This document shows, piece after piece, positions 7,156 to 9,264 of a stretch of DNA of 9,264 nucleotides (within the stretch, counting starts at the first letter, position 1; each line of letters begins with the position of its first letter). Under the pieces are notes generated by a model that worked only from the letters and a program-made list of their open reading frames with translations, did no database searches and was not told where the DNA came from. Source of the stretch: Bdellovibrionales bacterium (GTDB lineage Bacteria; Bdellovibrionota; Bacteriovoracia; Bacteriovoracales; Bacteriovoracaceae); contig DAOVTR010000043.1 of assembly GCA_030633015.1 (NCBI GenBank), positions 1 to 9,264 of the forward strand, given 5' to 3'. The position numbers were made by a program, and so were the translations under genes.

Positions 7156-7161
7156 AAAAGC

Positions 7162-8316
7162 TTGAATATTAAGGCCATAATTTTTCTTAATTTTTTAATT
7201 TTTTTTTCTATGGTCACTCATGGAGATGAATTATGCTTGCATGCGTTACAAGCAGTTTATAAAAATAAATCACCCAAGGATGTGCTGCGTTACGCCAAGG
7301 GCTTTAAGGTCTTTTATTATAAAAATTTAAAATATGTTGTGATCTCCTCTACTATTTCTAAATCAGATGATCAGGACTTGATTTTATATTCAGGAGCTAA
7401 AAAATTAGATTTTCCTAAAGAGTGTAAACTTGCCCTGAAAATTAAAACTCCAGTTAAAAAAATAGTTGCACTCTCTACAACTCATCTTCTTCCTTTATTA
7501 GAGTTAGGTGAACATAAATCATTGGTTGGATTTTCTAATTTGAAATTTATTAATAACGAACTTTTACAAAAAAGAGTATTAGATAAAAAGATTAAGGAAG
7601 TAGGTTATCCACCTAAACGAGAGTTGGTTCTGTCTTTAATGCCAGATTTAGTTATGGGATATGTAACACAGTCTCCTAAAGTGGAAGGGATAACTGGTCT
7701 TATAAATTTAAAAATACCAGTAATATTAAATGGAGATTTTCTGGAAAAAAATCCATTAGCAAGGGCCGAGTGGATTAAGTTCTTTGCTCTTTTTTATAAT
7801 AAAGAAAAAAAAGCAGAGAAAATTTTTAATAAAATTGAGACTAATTATCTGAATTTAAAAAAAATGGCAAGCAAGCAAACCATAAGGCCTAAAGTATTAG
7901 TTGGAGAGAGTAAAAGTGGAGTTTGGCATGCTCCCAATGGAAGTAGTGATTTTGTAACAATCATATCTGATGCAGGAGGATCTTATATTTGGAAAGATGT
8001 TGATAGCACTACTGTTTTAAATTTTTCTCTCGAAGAGGTATTAAAAATAAATAGGGAGATTGATTTTTGGTTTCCCCAAAATTATTGGAATAATAAAAAT
8101 GAGCTAAAATTATCTGATTCAAGGTATAAACAATTTAAGCCGTTTATAAATGGAACAATTTATAATAATAATTTAAGGAAAAATAGTTTTGGTGGTATTG
8201 ATTATTATGAAACGGCCCTGATGAGACCAGATTTGCTTATAAAGGATCTTATTAAAATACTTCATCCTGGACTATTGCCTAAACATAAGCTTCATTGGTA
8301 TCAAAGACTTAAATAA
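7162..8316 (+). CDS. FecB/BtuF-type ABC transporter substrate-binding protein
   Basis: This is a periplasmic receptor of the helical-backbone class (Peripla_BP_2), which delivers iron-siderophore, haem or cobalamin to a FecCD/BtuC permease; such a permease gene follows after 13 bp. The 384 residues start at TTG and open with signal peptide MNIKAIIFLNFLIFFSMVTHG. Fold markers are PVKKIVALSTTHLLPLLELGEHKSLVGFS (97-125), LSLMPDLVMGY (157-167), LARAEWIKFFALFYNKEKKA (199-218) and the terminal ALMRPDLLIKDLIKILHP (352-369). An N-terminal extension of about 75 residues (YAKGFKVFYYKNLKYVVI) precedes the core. I recall this extension, and the 'RAEWIKF' motif, from a subfamily well represented in Bacteroidetes, so horizontal acquisition is conceivable but unproven. 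The exact substrate cannot be read from the sequence. The gene is divergent from the peptide importer. Confidence 0.88.
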   Translation: MNIKAIIFLNFLIFFSMVTHGDELCLHALQAVYKNKSPKDVLRYAKGFKVFYYKNLKYVVISSTISKSDDQDLILYSGAKKLDFPKECKLALKIKTPVKKIVALSTTHLLPLLELGEHKSLVGFSNLKFINNELLQKRVLDKKIKEVGYPPKRELVLSLMPDLVMGYVTQSPKVEGITGLINLKIPVILNGDFLEKNPLARAEWIKFFALFYNKEKKAEKIFNKIETNYLNLKKMASKQTIRPKVLVGESKSGVWHAPNGSSDFVTIISDAGGSYIWKDVDSTTVLNFSLEEVLKINREIDFWFPQNYWNNKNELKLSDSRYKQFKPFINGTIYNNNLRKNSFGGIDYYETALMRPDLLIKDLIKILHPGLLPKHKLHWYQRLK

Positions 8317-8329
8317 TTGGGATTAGTTT

Positions 8330-9264
8330 GTGGATAAGAGACAAAAATATATTTTTATTATTCTAAGTGTTACGCTTTTAGTTGTTATATTAGTATCTTT
8401 TGCTAGTGGCGCAGTATCTTTAAGCTTTAATGATATTTATAATTCCTTTTTTAATTATGACCAAAGCTCATTTGAACAAAGTATTTTTTGGCAGATTCGT
8501 TTTCCAAAAGTAGTTACTGCTACCTTGGCGGGAGCAGCTCTTGCTCTTGCCGGGCTTATTATGCAAACATATTTTCAAAATCCTCTGGCAGGCCCCTTTA
8601 TATTAGGTGTTCATATTGGAGCTTCTCTAGGAGTGGCTATTTGGATTTTAGCTTATAGTTCTCTTGTTGGTTTTTTGCCAGATTATATAATAAAAGCAGG
8701 AACAATTTTCTTTGCGTTTGCAGGATCATTTATTGTCCTTGTCTGTCTGCTTGCTTTGTCCATGAGATTTACAAGTAAAATAGTTATTTTAGTTTTGGGG
8801 CTTCTGTTTTCCCATTTGGCAGGTGGAATAATAAATATTTTAATTGTTGTAAGTGACGCACATGATATAAAGTCGTTTTTGCTTTGGTCTCTTGGAAGTT
8901 ACAACAGAGTAATAGGAAATGATTTAATAGCTTTTTCAGTAGTTACTTTGCTTGGAATACTTTTAACTGCTTTTTTTGCAAAACACCTGAATGTAATGTT
9001 GCTTGGAGAAAATTATGCTTTGAGTTTAGGGGTTAAATTAAAAAAGATTAAGGTTTATCTTCTTTTATTAACTGCCTTTTTATCTGGGCCGGTAACCGCA
9101 TTTTGTGGGCCAATAGCTTTTTTGGGAATTATTGCTCCTCATATTGCAAGATCATTGCTTAAAACAAATAATCATTTTATTTTACTTCCAGCATCTGTTT
9201 TAATAGGAAGTAGTTTGTCTTTGCTAGCAGATCTGATATCAACACTAGTTAATATCTCTCTACC
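8330..9264 (+). CDS. FecCD/BtuC-type ABC transporter permease (partial, C-terminus missing)
   Basis: The frame runs from a GTG at 8330 to the window end, giving 311 residues; the family is usually about 330-350 long, so only a short C-terminal piece is absent. It is the inner-membrane channel for the binding protein encoded 13 bp upstream. Family motifs in order are RFPKVVTATLAGAALALAG (57-75), the MQTYFQNPLAGPFILGVHIG stretch (78-97), LLWSLGS (184-190), LLGENYALSLGV (224-235), GPIAFLGIIAPHIAR (260-274, the cytoplasmic loop that contacts the ATPase) and LLPASVLIGSSLSLLAD (285-301). Hydrophobic segments cover most of the rest, consistent with about ten helices. GTG is chosen because no in-frame ATG occurs before residue 78; the preceding GGGATT is a modest ribosome binding site. 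An ATPase gene would be expected just beyond the window. Confidence 0.9.
   Translation, partial: MDKRQKYIFIILSVTLLVVILVSFASGAVSLSFNDIYNSFFNYDQSSFEQSIFWQIRFPKVVTATLAGAALALAGLIMQTYFQNPLAGPFILGVHIGASLGVAIWILAYSSLVGFLPDYIIKAGTIFFAFAGSFIVLVCLLALSMRFTSKIVILVLGLLFSHLAGGIINILIVVSDAHDIKSFLLWSLGSYNRVIGNDLIAFSVVTLLGILLTAFFAKHLNVMLLGENYALSLGVKLKKIKVYLLLLTAFLSGPVTAFCGPIAFLGIIAPHIARSLLKTNNHFILLPASVLIGSSLSLLADLISTLVNISL

Larger units (their letters stand above)
6965..7161. promoter_or_regulatory. Divergent promoter region between the two transporter operons
   Basis: All transcription of both importers probably starts in these 197 bp. On the minus strand the best -10 is TATAAT (7080-7075), with a weak 4/6 -35 TTCGCA 18 bp upstream, which would give a leader of about 100 nt before yejB. 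On the plus strand TTGTCA (7105-7110), 16 bp, TTTAAT (7127-7132) is the best pair, 5/6 in each box, and would start about 10 nt before the ribosome binding site. I see no B12-box or other recognisable riboswitch. Promoters are predicted by eye only. Confidence 0.45.

Noticed and set aside
7021..7161. Cobalamin riboswitch or Fur box before the FecB/BtuF-type gene
   Set aside because: No B12-box-like sequence or GATAAT repeats are visible, and the plus-strand leader implied by the best promoter is only about 20 nt.

Overview
The window is AT-rich (roughly one third G+C by eye), densely coded DNA from a Gram-negative bacterium. Several products carry Sec signal peptides, two binding-protein-dependent ABC importers are present, and the proteins are rich in Lys, Asn and Ile. 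This composition and the mix of families would fit a marine or predatory member of the Bdellovibrionota (Bacteriovorax/Halobacteriovorax-like). That is a guess from general appearance; no marker gene is present to confirm it.

Layout. At 1-309 (minus) is the N-terminal part of a secreted protein of unknown function, cut by the window edge. A 247-bp divergent intergenic region separates it from a small secreted orphan protein (557-1054, plus), which ends tail to tail, 2 bp from the end of a long minus-strand operon. That operon runs 6964 to 1057 and encodes a complete peptide importer of the Yej/Opp/Dpp class. Its order is permease YejB-like, permease YejE-like, periplasmic binding protein YejA-like, then two separate ATPases (DppD-like and DppF-like). 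Gaps are 8-18 bp, and several ribosome binding sites overlap the preceding stop codon. From 7162 rightwards (plus) a second importer begins: a FecB/BtuF-type binding protein started by TTG, followed after 13 bp by a FecCD/BtuC-type permease started by GTG and cut by the window end. Siderophore, haem or cobalamin are the usual substrates of this class. The 197 bp between the two importers hold candidate promoters for both directions and an inverted repeat TTGACA-N10-TGTCAA.

Most notable observation. The yejE-like gene is interrupted by two in-frame nonsense codons, TAG at 5262-5264 and TAA at 5226-5228, with no change of frame. Aligned without gaps to E. coli YejE as I remember it, they fall on a conserved Trp and a conserved Leu, each one base away from the sense codon (TGG, TTA). 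The flanking protein is well conserved on both sides, including the EAA loop. Either the transporter has recently lost its second permease, or the permease is made in two pieces or by readthrough. All other complete genes of the operon look intact. I found no CRISPR array, insertion sequence, tRNA or rRNA.
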